A stretch of DNA of 64,000 nt from Halotia branconii CENA392 (lineage in GTDB: Bacteria > Cyanobacteriota > Cyanobacteriia > Cyanobacteriales > Nostocaceae): positions 4,877,455 to 4,941,454 of the forward strand of contig NZ_CP124543.1 of assembly GCF_029953635.1 (NCBI RefSeq). Direction: 5' to 3'. The position numbers and the translations under genes are program-made. Below are positions 52,190-60,900 of the stretch, piece by piece. How positions within the stretch are numbered: the stretch's first letter is position 1; every line of letters begins with the position of its first letter. A model generated the notes under the pieces. The model was not told the DNA's origin. It did not search any database and saw only the letters and a list, made by a program, of their open reading frames with translations.

Positions 52190-52990
52190 TCAAGCTTTTA
52201 AGGCTTTATCCCACTCTAACTGATGAGCTAAACCATACTTGATAAAATCTTCCACTTTAGCTTTATCGCTTTTACCAAAAACACCTAAACTGTAAGGATT
52301 ATCTTGCATCCGTTGTGCGACTTGCTCTCGTTCAAATTGTATTACTTCTTCTCTAGGCTGATCTGGTTTAAAAAAGTCTACCACCAAAACAGTTCTGTCA
52401 TAATTGGTATAATTATGTGGACAGTGTGGATAACTGTGATCTAAAACCATGAATTTACCTTCATGCCAATAAAGTCGCTCATGGCATATTTTCATAGCCA
52501 CATCTCCCTCTGGCACGATTAATCCTAGATAACCACGATTCATGTGAGGGTTATAGTTGACATGGAGCTTGATATCCAAGCCTGGATGAAACGTACCAAA
52601 ATATACATTTCTGATAACACTATCATTGATATAATTTACTTCTTTAATTACCCTAGCTAAATTTAAAAAGTATTTCTCTCTTAATGCCAATGCTTTTTTA
52701 GATGCATCATCTAGCTCATAATCAGGATATTGTATTTGATGCACCTGAATATATTCTTCAATAAAGAAACCTTGAAATAAAATCCCAAAAGCACTATATT
52801 TTGCATTACCCTTAGTCTTAATCGTTTTACTTTTAGGCCCTAAAATATCATAAATAAACTTTAACTCTTCACTAGATGCATGATTCATAAAGTTTGCAAA
52901 CTCATCTTTAATCACTTGCCAATTGTCTTGAAAGCTTTTAAGAAAAAGAAATTGCTTTGGGTCTAAATGATATTCATTAAAATTTGTCAT
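52190..52990 (-). CDS. Aspartyl/asparaginyl beta-hydroxylase-family oxygenase
   Basis: A 266-residue Fe(II)/2-oxoglutarate enzyme of the Asp_Arg_Hydrox family. The double-stranded helix carries GTFHPGLDIKLHVNYNPHMN, with the first iron His expected in KLH. GYLGLIVPEGDVAMKI and ERLYWHEGKFMVLDHSYPHC then supply the second iron His in SYPH. The Arg in NYDRTVLVVDFFKP should bind 2-oxoglutarate. Relatives hydroxylate Asp or Asn side chains in proteins and in peptide natural products. The neighbouring small proteins are rich in conserved Asp and Asn (HDGIN, HDNN, DNSD), which makes them candidate substrates. The link is inferred from proximity only. Confidence 0.85.
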   Translation of the reverse strand: MTNFNEYHLDPKQFLFLKSFQDNWQVIKDEFANFMNHASSEELKFIYDILGPKSKTIKTKGNAKYSAFGILFQGFFIEEYIQVHQIQYPDYELDDASKKALALREKYFLNLARVIKEVNYINDSVIRNVYFGTFHPGLDIKLHVNYNPHMNRGYLGLIVPEGDVAMKICHERLYWHEGKFMVLDHSYPHCPHNYTNYDRTVLVVDFFKPDQPREEVIQFEREQVAQRMQDNPYSLGVFGKSDKAKVEDFIKYGLAHQLEWDKALKA

Positions 52991-53369
52991 TGTATTTTCT
53001 CCTAAACAAAAAATGTTAATTATTAATCATAATTGATGAAAATAACCCAAATTATGTTATTTTCGAGCTAAAAATTAAAGTATAAAAGTATATATGCTTA
53101 ATTCATCAATATTATAACCCACATTCCACACCCCTAACTGTTACAGAGGGAAAATACTGATAGAAAAAATACAAGTGAAGTTCTTGTCTACTACTGTGCC
53201 ACATTTTGATTAATATGTGACAGTTAGAGTGGTGAAGGTGGGATTTAAAATATATTTCAAATTGGGAAAGTATTCACAATCACTATATTGTCTCAACTAA
53301 CTTGATAAATTGCTAATTAAATCAATAATTTAGACAAAGGCAAATTTATATAAATAGGTGAATTACCTG
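52991..53369. other. Divergent promoter region, no recognised gene
   Basis: About 380 AT-rich bases between the oxygenase and the HsdR-N-like gene. I see no repeat or operator that stands out. Confidence 0.45.
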
Positions 53370-55298
53370 ATGTCTATTGCAGAGTCAATTAAACAGTTTA
53401 TCAAATGGATACAGACTTTTGATAATCGAATTTTACAAAATGGATATGATGTTGAACAAAAATTTACCTTGCCGATGTTTCGTTATCTCGGCTATCCAGA
53501 TAAATATCATTGTAGTAAATATCCTTTAAAAATAGATAACTCAAGAGTCCAGGCAGAAAAGTTAGAAATTGCTCAGTTTTATTTCACTACTGATGATATT
53601 GCCAAACAAAATGCAGATACATCCTTAATTATTATTATATGTTTAGAACCACACACAACTAATTTTAAAGAAGCTACTGAACAAGCTAAGTTTTATAATA
53701 AATATCTGAGTCCATTATTTTTTATAATTACTAATGGTTATAAAATAAATGTTTTCAAACGAATTATGTATCATCAAGAAGAACTGATTTTTGATATAGA
53801 CATAAACTTATTGATCAATCACGAAATAGCCTCAAAATTTTATAATCAACTTAATTTTAGTTTTGTTAAAAATATTGATAAAAAAACAGCTAATATTCTG
53901 GCGCATTCTCGATGTAACTTTACAGAAAAAGCACTAGTTCGCCATCCAGAGTTACAAAATATTTTAGCAAAAGCTGATTTTGAGTCTGCTAATAAACGAG
54001 AAATCAACCACTTGACTGTTGTAAGACCTAAAATTTTAATCGAGTGTAACTTGCCAACAGCTTTTAGAGAAGGTGGTTTTCAAATACAGTTCAGCAGCAT
54101 TGCTTTAAGAAGTCTAAAAATTAGCTTAAGCCATCAATATATTTTAGGTAAATTAATTACAGGATTACAAACTCAAGCAAACTGGGGATGTCGGCAATTT
54201 ATCAAACAGTTAGATAAAAATAATTTTGAGGTGTCTTTAGGTCAGACAACAATAATTTTGTCAGATATAGAAACTGCGGATTTATGTTTATGTATTGATG
54301 CAGTTTGCCAAGAATATAAAAAATCAATTACAGAATTTGAAAATGCTTTAGAAACATGGGATTTTGAATTTGTAGAATTTTCAGGAATCAGAGGTTTTGT
54401 TCTTATTTCTATCAATCCAAAACTCTGGGAATTAATGCAGAGGTTTGCGAATGAATTTAATTATGCTCAAGGTAAATCAGAGTGGCATATATTTCATCAA
54501 GAAGATACCTCAATTCGTCTTAGTAGAGGAATTTATGATCATGCATATATTCTTCCTCAAAATAATTCAAATTTTTCTTTAGTTCCTAATGATCTAATTA
54601 ATATAGTATATGAAATAAGTGATGTTCATTGTCAACTTCTTACAATAGGTGAAATGACTTCATGGCAGCAAAATATTGGTTTACAGGGTCTTTGGACAGC
54701 TAAATATACTCAAAAATGGTTGTTAAACAAATATATTCCTAAAGTTTTAGATTATTATTCTCAAAAATTTAAGTTATCTGAAGCCAAGTTACCAAAAAGT
54801 CTAGCAAATTATCAATGCGATCGCATTTCTTTGAAAGAGATTAATAACATCAAACAATTAATTCCATATCTGCAAGATATACAGCTATGGCTAAATAGAT
54901 ATGTTGAAAATATTGCGGCTTCAATTTTACGCAGCTATTACCAAGCATTTACAGATTTAATACGAAATACTGATTCTTCAATTCCAGGTATAGACTATAT
55001 TATAGGAAATTTGCATAGGATTAATTGGGAAAATACACCAAATTCAAGAGACTGGACAAACTGGAATTTTAAAGATGCTATGCAGTGCTTAAATCAGCAA
55101 ATAGTTAGAATAAATAATTGTGAATATGAAAATAGTTTTAAAGCAGATTTAATTACTAGAATATTTATCTGGATTATAGAAAATGGAAAAATTCGTTTTT
55201 CTCAAGCTCAGTTAAATGCTGCCAAGCAGGCTTTATTACCACTTTGGGAACTTAGTCGTTTTGAAACACGACATGTGTATTCTCATCGTGGAAGATGA
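53370..55298 (+). CDS. Orphan protein with an HsdR-N-like nuclease-fold region
   Basis: A 642-residue AT-rich protein I only partly recognise. Residues about 20-150 resemble type I restriction HsdR N-terminal domains: VEQKFTLPMFRYLGYPDKYH, a later ADTSLIIIICLEPHTTN strand, EQAKFYNKYL and FFIITNGYKINVF. The expected E-x-K nuclease motif reads LEPH, so catalysis may be lost. The remaining about 490 residues match nothing I know. A GTG four codons upstream (53358) could also start it. It has no methylase or specificity gene nearby. It might be a defence or regulatory protein. The composition hints at horizontal origin. Confidence 0.6.
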   Translation: MSIAESIKQFIKWIQTFDNRILQNGYDVEQKFTLPMFRYLGYPDKYHCSKYPLKIDNSRVQAEKLEIAQFYFTTDDIAKQNADTSLIIIICLEPHTTNFKEATEQAKFYNKYLSPLFFIITNGYKINVFKRIMYHQEELIFDIDINLLINHEIASKFYNQLNFSFVKNIDKKTANILAHSRCNFTEKALVRHPELQNILAKADFESANKREINHLTVVRPKILIECNLPTAFREGGFQIQFSSIALRSLKISLSHQYILGKLITGLQTQANWGCRQFIKQLDKNNFEVSLGQTTIILSDIETADLCLCIDAVCQEYKKSITEFENALETWDFEFVEFSGIRGFVLISINPKLWELMQRFANEFNYAQGKSEWHIFHQEDTSIRLSRGIYDHAYILPQNNSNFSLVPNDLINIVYEISDVHCQLLTIGEMTSWQQNIGLQGLWTAKYTQKWLLNKYIPKVLDYYSQKFKLSEAKLPKSLANYQCDRISLKEINNIKQLIPYLQDIQLWLNRYVENIAASILRSYYQAFTDLIRNTDSSIPGIDYIIGNLHRINWENTPNSRDWTNWNFKDAMQCLNQQIVRINNCEYENSFKADLITRIFIWIIENGKIRFSQAQLNAAKQALLPLWELSRFETRHVYSHRGR

Positions 55299-55311
55299 GA
55301 TATTATTCAAG

Positions 55312-55899
55312 CTACATAATCTGTTGTAAATTTAACACAAATCCAGGCAGCACATTTTCTCCTGACAAACTAGTCGGATTATCTAATATTTCTACATCTT
55401 TATTTGGACGATAAATTTCCACTCGCTTATTTTTACGGTCAATTAGCCAGCCTAATTGAGCGCCATTTTCAATATACTCTTGCATCTTCTCTTGCAAATC
55501 TTTTAAAGAATCACTAACAGAGCGCAACTCCACTACAAAATCAGGACAAATCGGAGCAAATTTTTCTTGTTGTTCTGGGGTTAAAGCATTCCAACGTTCA
55601 ATTTTTATCCAAGAAGCATCAGGAGAACGTTTTGCACCATTGGGTAAGGTAAAACCAGTTGAAGAGTCAAAACCTTTACCTAATTTAGTCTGTTTATTCC
55701 AGATTCCTAACTCAACAGCCAGATCAAAGTTACGGTTGCCAGTATCACTACCTGTAGGTGGCATAATTAAGATTTCCCCTGATGCTGTGCGCTCAAATCT
55801 ATAATTACTATTTTTCTGGCACATTTGGAAAAATTGTTCATCGCTCAACTCAATTTTTAATTTGAGGATAGGAGGGAAGGTTATTGTAGCAGTGTTCAT
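55312..55899 (-). CDS. Uma2-family (DUF820) putative endonuclease
   Basis: A 195-residue Uma2 protein, intact and of normal length. Features are QFFQMCQKNSNYRFERTASG, EILIMPPTGSDTGNRN, GFTLPNGAKRSPDASWIK and the central CPDFVVELRSVSDSLKDL (PD and the following Glu match the PD-(D/E)XK-type core). ENGAQLGWLIDRKNKRVEIYR and LPGFVLNL end the fold. Such proteins are numerous in Nostocales and have no established role. Its 3' end faces the HsdR-N-like gene across 13 bases. Confidence 0.88.
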   Translation of the reverse strand: MNTATITFPPILKLKIELSDEQFFQMCQKNSNYRFERTASGEILIMPPTGSDTGNRNFDLAVELGIWNKQTKLGKGFDSSTGFTLPNGAKRSPDASWIKIERWNALTPEQQEKFAPICPDFVVELRSVSDSLKDLQEKMQEYIENGAQLGWLIDRKNKRVEIYRPNKDVEILDNPTSLSGENVLPGFVLNLQQIM

Positions 55900-55974
55900 A
55901 GGCTATCCTGAGCATCTTACTTTATAGTTTAGTGGTGTGTGGGGTGCGATCGCACTTTACTTATTTTTGTTTAA

Positions 55975-58221
55975 TCACTCTCGGAAAATGTAGCTACATT
56001 TGGTGTTAACATCTGCACAGTCCATCTGTACTACACAATTTCTACCTTGTGCTTTTGCCTGATAAAGTCCCAAGTCAGCAGCAGCAATTAATATGTCGCT
56101 CGATGAGTGATGATGAGGAATGATGGTTGCCAAGCCAAGACTGAGTGTAATAAATTCACTGGCTTGAGAATTTGGATGAGGCAGGTGTAATGCATTCACA
56201 TTGGACTGGATATCTGTTGCAATTGCAATGGCTCTTGCGATATCAGTATTTGGTAAAATAACCGCAAACTCTTCTCCACCGTAGCGAGCAACTAAATCAG
56301 TAGGATGTTTAACTGCCTTCTCGATTGCCTTGGCAACGTGTCTAAGTGCATCGTCTCCTGCTAGATGACCATGTGTATCGTTGTAAAGCTTAAAGTAATC
56401 TACATCACACAAAATCAAAGATAGTGAGGTTTGCTCTTGTACCGACAGTTCCCACTGTGTATGTAACGTGTCATCAAAGCAACGTCGGTTTGCTACTTGG
56501 GTCAGACCATCCGAACTGGCAAGGCGCTGTAATTCCTGATTTGCTTGTTGTAGTTGACGATAAAGTTCCGATTGTTGAATGGCGATCGCAGCTTGAGATG
56601 CTAACTGGTTAAATAGGTTAATCTCCGATTGCTGCCATTTTCTGGTATCACGGCATTGATGAGCAATCAATAATCCCCATAAACGCTTTTGATACAAGAT
56701 GGGAACAACAAGGTTTGCCCGGATTTTTAAACTTTTGAGGAGATCAACGTGACACGGCGATAATCCAGCAGTTTCAATGTTTTCAATTGCTCTGGTATTG
56801 CCTTGTTGATAGTAAGCTGCACGTGTAGATTGAAAGCACGTATCCATGACGTGAAATCCAAGAATAGACATGCAGCCTTCAGCTAAGGATTCTACAGCAA
56901 CAAACCCACTCCAGTCTGGCTTAAACTGATAGATCACCACTCGGTCTACCTCAAACAGTTGTCGCACTTCGGCTGCTGTGGTTTGCAAAATCTCGTCTAA
57001 CTCTAACGATTGTCGGATACGCTGTGTCACAGCAGCTACAATTCGCTCGGACTCGCTTTGATGTTGAACACGCTGCTCAATCTGCTTACAAGATGCCGAG
57101 GTTACAGTCAATGTGCTTGAATCAAAATAAGGGGTTGTAGTGGTAGGCACTGGATTAGGTTTAGCAATCAAATAGCCTTGAGCAAAATTTGCGCCTCGTT
57201 CTCGCAGCCAGTTCAATTCTTCAATGCACTCAATTCCTTCAGCAACAGTGCGAATGTTTAACTTTTGAGTAATTTCTAGCAGCTTCTCGGTAATCGAGGC
57301 TTTATAAAGGTCTTGATGTACATTTCGGATCAATCCTATGTCCAACTTGATAAAGTCTGGACGTAACTGATGCAGCAAGTTCAGACTGGAATAGCCAGAG
57401 CCTAGGTCATCAAGGGCTATTAAAAAACCAGCATCTCGGTAGTATTGCAGCACTGCTTTGAGATGGTCTAAATCTTGAGTATTATCTGACTCGACGACTT
57501 CAAAGACAACTCGCTCATGGGAAATGCCAGCAGTATCAATTGCTTCAACTGTACTGCGTAGACAAAAAGCAGGGTCATAAACTGTTGTTGGTGCAAAATT
57601 GATGAAGATGTGACCGCTTACTTGATGTCGGCTGAATTGATGGATTGTGCTTAATCGAGCAAGTTGGTCGAGTTGTGGCAGAAGTCCGGCTTCGGTTGCT
57701 AACTCCAAGATTGGTACTGGCGGCACTAAATTGCCTTGTTCATCCAGCCCTCGCAAGAGCGCTTCATATCCATAAATTTGGGATGTATCCTCCATGAAGA
57801 CGATTGGTTGGAAATGAGTGGTGAATCGTTTTGTTGCTAACATTTCAACTAGCCAGTTTGACTGACTGAACTTAATGAAGCGCTGCAATGAGGTGATATC
57901 ACTAAAATCCTGAATCTGAGGCTGGATAGGGATAGATCCTCGGATGAAAAGCACTTGCGTTTCTTTTAATTCTCTCGGTGTAAGGAGTTGAGCCAGGTTA
58001 TGGGCAACTTCTTGAGCCTGTCCAGGTTTACAATTCAAACTTAGTCCTGGTCGCTTGTGCATCAACTCATACTTCAGGGCGAACTGCTGTAGATAGGAGA
58101 TGACTTTTTGCAGAGTATGAGAAATGGGGAACCAGAGAAAGAGCCTACCTGCTTCCCCAGTTCGGCAACGCACAACATGGCGACAAGCACAAGTCTTGGA
58201 GATAGGACATTTATGGCTCAT
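55975..58221 (-). CDS. Cyclic-di-GMP protein with EAL, GAF and GGDEF domains
   Basis: A 748-residue signalling protein. A cysteine-rich start (CPISKTCACRHVVRC) could bind metal. The EAL phosphodiesterase domain (about 125-365) keeps GYEALLRG, FINFAPTTVYDP, FEVVESD, ALDDLGSGYSSL and DFIKLDIGLI. The GAF domain (about 395-560) resembles phytochrome-type GAFs (EVDRVVIYQFKPDWSGFVAVE) without a clear chromophore Cys. The GGDEF domain (about 575-735) has DGLTQVANRRCFDDTL and ARYGGEEFAVILPN, an active-type GGEEF. The EAL-before-GGDEF order is unusual. Whether net output is synthesis or breakdown of c-di-GMP cannot be told from sequence. Confidence 0.92.
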   Translation of the reverse strand: MSHKCPISKTCACRHVVRCRTGEAGRLFLWFPISHTLQKVISYLQQFALKYELMHKRPGLSLNCKPGQAQEVAHNLAQLLTPRELKETQVLFIRGSIPIQPQIQDFSDITSLQRFIKFSQSNWLVEMLATKRFTTHFQPIVFMEDTSQIYGYEALLRGLDEQGNLVPPVPILELATEAGLLPQLDQLARLSTIHQFSRHQVSGHIFINFAPTTVYDPAFCLRSTVEAIDTAGISHERVVFEVVESDNTQDLDHLKAVLQYYRDAGFLIALDDLGSGYSSLNLLHQLRPDFIKLDIGLIRNVHQDLYKASITEKLLEITQKLNIRTVAEGIECIEELNWLRERGANFAQGYLIAKPNPVPTTTTPYFDSSTLTVTSASCKQIEQRVQHQSESERIVAAVTQRIRQSLELDEILQTTAAEVRQLFEVDRVVIYQFKPDWSGFVAVESLAEGCMSILGFHVMDTCFQSTRAAYYQQGNTRAIENIETAGLSPCHVDLLKSLKIRANLVVPILYQKRLWGLLIAHQCRDTRKWQQSEINLFNQLASQAAIAIQQSELYRQLQQANQELQRLASSDGLTQVANRRCFDDTLHTQWELSVQEQTSLSLILCDVDYFKLYNDTHGHLAGDDALRHVAKAIEKAVKHPTDLVARYGGEEFAVILPNTDIARAIAIATDIQSNVNALHLPHPNSQASEFITLSLGLATIIPHHHSSSDILIAAADLGLYQAKAQGRNCVVQMDCADVNTKCSYIFRE

Positions 58222-58472
58222 AAGTAACTACCTTGCTCAACCCCGTTTCTTTTAGTGTTCCCACCAATCTTTCTATAAAAAATAAACTGCACTTCAAGTC
58301 AATGAAGATTTGATGAGTTCTGAAAACTGACAAAATTCTTCTAGTTTGACAAGTTATGTATTGGCAAGTGAGAGTAGGTATTTCTGCTGTTTATTTAGTG
58401 ATCGCCAGTTTTGGCTATAACAGATTGCTATTTTTATTTCAACATAAATCAAGTATATAAAAGCGAGGTTTT

Positions 58473-59987
58473 TCAACGTAAACAACGAATAGCCAGTAAT
58501 AGCCCTCTGGCTTTATTCAACGTTTCTTCGTATTCTTTTTCTGGATCTGAATCTGCTACCAAACCTGCACCTGCTTGTACAGTTACCGTGTTGTCACGTA
58601 ATACCATTGTGCGAATAGCGATCGCACTATTCAATTGTCCTTCAAAATCGTAATAACCATAAACGCCCGAATAAACACCCCGACGACTCGGTTCTAACTC
58701 GTGGATAATTTCCATCGCCCGAATTTTAGGTGCGCCGCTGACTGTACCTGCGGGAAAACAAGCTTTGAGTAAATCCCAGGCGGTTTTATTGGGTGCTAAT
58801 TTACCCACTACATTACTGACAATGTGCATCACATGGGAATAGCGCTCAATCACCATTAATTCATCAACTTTGACGCTACCATTGTCGCAAACGCGCCCTA
58901 GATCATTACGCCCCAAATCAACGAGCATCACGTGTTCAGCAATTTCTTTCGGATCTTGCAGCAAATCCTCGGCTAAGGCTGCATCTTCTTTGGTTGTCTT
59001 ACCTCGTGGACGTGTGCCAGCAATGGGGCGTACTGTTGCTATTACCTCACCATCAGAATTACGTTCTGCTTTCACCATTACCTCTGGACTGGAACCGATA
59101 ATTTGCCAATCCTGGAAGTGGAAGTAAGACATGTAAGGCGAGGGGTTGATTTGGCGCAAGGAACGGTAAAGCGCAAAAGGGTCGCCTGTATATGGTGTTG
59201 ATAGACGTTGGGAAATAACTACTTGAAAAATATCACCCGCTTTGATGTACTCTTTTGCCTTTTGGACACTGGCGCAAAATTCTGGACGGGTGAAGTTGCT
59301 GGTGTATTCTTCAGTTCCTACTGCTGTTTTACTTCCTGGCGGTGTCCATTCCAATATAGTTTTTTGCGGCGACACAGGTAGGGATAGCTTGCTGACCATC
59401 TGGGTAACGCGATCGCACGCTTGTTGATAAGCTGATTTTAAATCTACTTTTGGGTCACGTAAATCAGCGTAGGCGATCGCCCAAATTTTCCGTTTTACCT
59501 GATCAAAAACTAGCAGTTGGTCTATCTGCATCCACAATCCATCAGGGATATTTCTCTCATCTGGAACGTGAATTGGTACACGCGGCTCAATCCAGTGGAT
59601 TAATTCATAGCCCCAAAACCCAAACAAACCACCAATTCCTTGTGGTAGTTGCGGTAACTTAACTGGGTGATAAGGTGCTAAACATTCAGCTAAAACTGTA
59701 AATGGATCACCTTCAAAAACAACTTGAGAGCCGTCACGGTGTGTTTGGGTTGTATTACTACCTCTGGCTTCCAAAATCCACAGCGGATCACAACCGACTA
59801 AACTGTAACGCCCCAATTTTTCCCCACCTTCCACCGATTCCAATAAAAAGCTGTAGGGCTGACCAGCACAGACTTTATACCAAGCAGACACAGGTGTATC
59901 TAGGTCTGCTACCCATTCTTGATACACTGGCACAAAGTTACCTTGCAAAGCTAGTCCAGAAAAATCAGAAAAATCGGGGAAGATCAT
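58473..59987 (-). CDS. trpE: Anthranilate synthase component I
   Basis: Converts chorismate and glutamine-derived ammonia to anthranilate, opening tryptophan synthesis; 504 residues. The N-terminal domain has SFLLESVEGGEKLGRYSLVG, including the feedback-binding LLES segment. The catalytic domain has YIKAGDIFQVVISQR, IIGSSPEVMVKA, RPIAGTRPRGKTTKED, EHVMLVDLGRNDLGRVC and FPAGTVSGAPKIRAMEII. All catalytic residues seem present. It lies downstream of psaD on the same strand, with a 290-base gap, an arrangement known in Nostoc relatives. A TrpG partner is not in this window. Confidence 0.95.
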   Translation of the reverse strand: MIFPDFSDFSGLALQGNFVPVYQEWVADLDTPVSAWYKVCAGQPYSFLLESVEGGEKLGRYSLVGCDPLWILEARGSNTTQTHRDGSQVVFEGDPFTVLAECLAPYHPVKLPQLPQGIGGLFGFWGYELIHWIEPRVPIHVPDERNIPDGLWMQIDQLLVFDQVKRKIWAIAYADLRDPKVDLKSAYQQACDRVTQMVSKLSLPVSPQKTILEWTPPGSKTAVGTEEYTSNFTRPEFCASVQKAKEYIKAGDIFQVVISQRLSTPYTGDPFALYRSLRQINPSPYMSYFHFQDWQIIGSSPEVMVKAERNSDGEVIATVRPIAGTRPRGKTTKEDAALAEDLLQDPKEIAEHVMLVDLGRNDLGRVCDNGSVKVDELMVIERYSHVMHIVSNVVGKLAPNKTAWDLLKACFPAGTVSGAPKIRAMEIIHELEPSRRGVYSGVYGYYDFEGQLNSAIAIRTMVLRDNTVTVQAGAGLVADSDPEKEYEETLNKARGLLLAIRCLR

Positions 59988-60278
59988 ACACAGTTGAAAA
60001 ATTGGGGATTGAGGATTGAGTCAGCTGTTTCACATAAAAGCTGCATTGATTTAGATTGTTCACTGTTAATAGTCAACAGTCAACGACCTTTATCAGTAAT
60101 AATGCAATGAACATGTGTTTTAGCTTATTAGATATTAGGAAATATTTCCCTAGTTTCTAGTCCCCAATCCCCAATACCCATTACTTAGTACAGCAAAGCG
60201 GAAATAAAGCTACCATTTCAAACAGTTAAAAAGACCCAATTATGAGACTTTTGACTTCCCAGGCAGCGGTACTAGTCT

Positions 60279-60698
60279 CTATGCGTCGTAAGTATATTTG
60301 CCAGAAAACTTGAGTTTTGCTGGACTGGGGTTTTCTCCGATTCGGCGTGGTACATAACGTACCTTTTCGCGACCTTCGTTCACCTTTTCTGGGAAGACAC
60401 CATCAGCTGGGTGAATAAAAGTGGTTTCTCCGTTAGGTAAAACCCGGTAAATTTTGTAATCTGTGATTTTGAACTTACGGAGTTGTCCACCGAAAGCAAT
60501 GCATTGTTCTTTGCGAGCTAAATACAACAAATTTTCGCCCTGCCGCATAGTGGCAGCACCACCTGTAGGCATTTCAAAAACTTGCTGCTTAGGGCTAGTC
60601 CAAGTGATAGCGTACTTTTCTTCCTCTTTTGCTTTTGTTAGCAAGCCGCCAGTGCTGCCACCAAATAGCGGAGTTTGTCCAGAAAGTGTTTCTGCCAT
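60279..60698 (-). CDS. psaD: Photosystem I reaction center subunit II (PsaD)
   Basis: A stromal-side peripheral subunit of photosystem I that docks ferredoxin; 139 residues. It has the family N-terminus MAETLSGQTPLFGGSTGGLL, then KEEEKYAITWTS, GGAATMRQGENLLYLARKEQC, LRKFKITDYKIYRVLPNGE, and the FPEKVNEGREKVRYVPRRIG block that contacts the core and ferredoxin. Length and residues are typical. The start at 60698 is family standard; the frame runs to 60713 with no support. A light-regulated promoter is expected upstream (60699-60780) but is not identified. Confidence 0.97.
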   Translation of the reverse strand: MAETLSGQTPLFGGSTGGLLTKAKEEEKYAITWTSPKQQVFEMPTGGAATMRQGENLLYLARKEQCIAFGGQLRKFKITDYKIYRVLPNGETTFIHPADGVFPEKVNEGREKVRYVPRRIGENPSPAKLKFSGKYTYDA

Positions 60699-60784
60699 AA
60701 AGCATTCTCTCAACGTTTTTAGGGCATCCTAACACCGTCATCACGCTCATATTGCGATCGCGTCATAGACTGTAACAGTTTTTA

Positions 60785-60900
60785 GTGAATTGTCAGTTGT
60801 CAGCGATGCACTGAGCCTAGTCGAAGTGTGGTCAGTGGTCAGTGGTCAATGATGTTCTTTCTTATCACCCATGCCCCATGCCCCATGCCCTATGCCCTAT
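60785..60900. repeat. STRR heptamers (gtcagtg and ccatgcc types)
   Basis: Runs of gtcagtg-type heptamers (60785-60850) including an embedded 'cactgagcctagtcgaagtg' repeat, then ccatgcccc-type iterations (about 60868-60899) ending at the histidine kinase stop. They fill the gap between psaD and the kinase gene. Confidence 0.75.
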
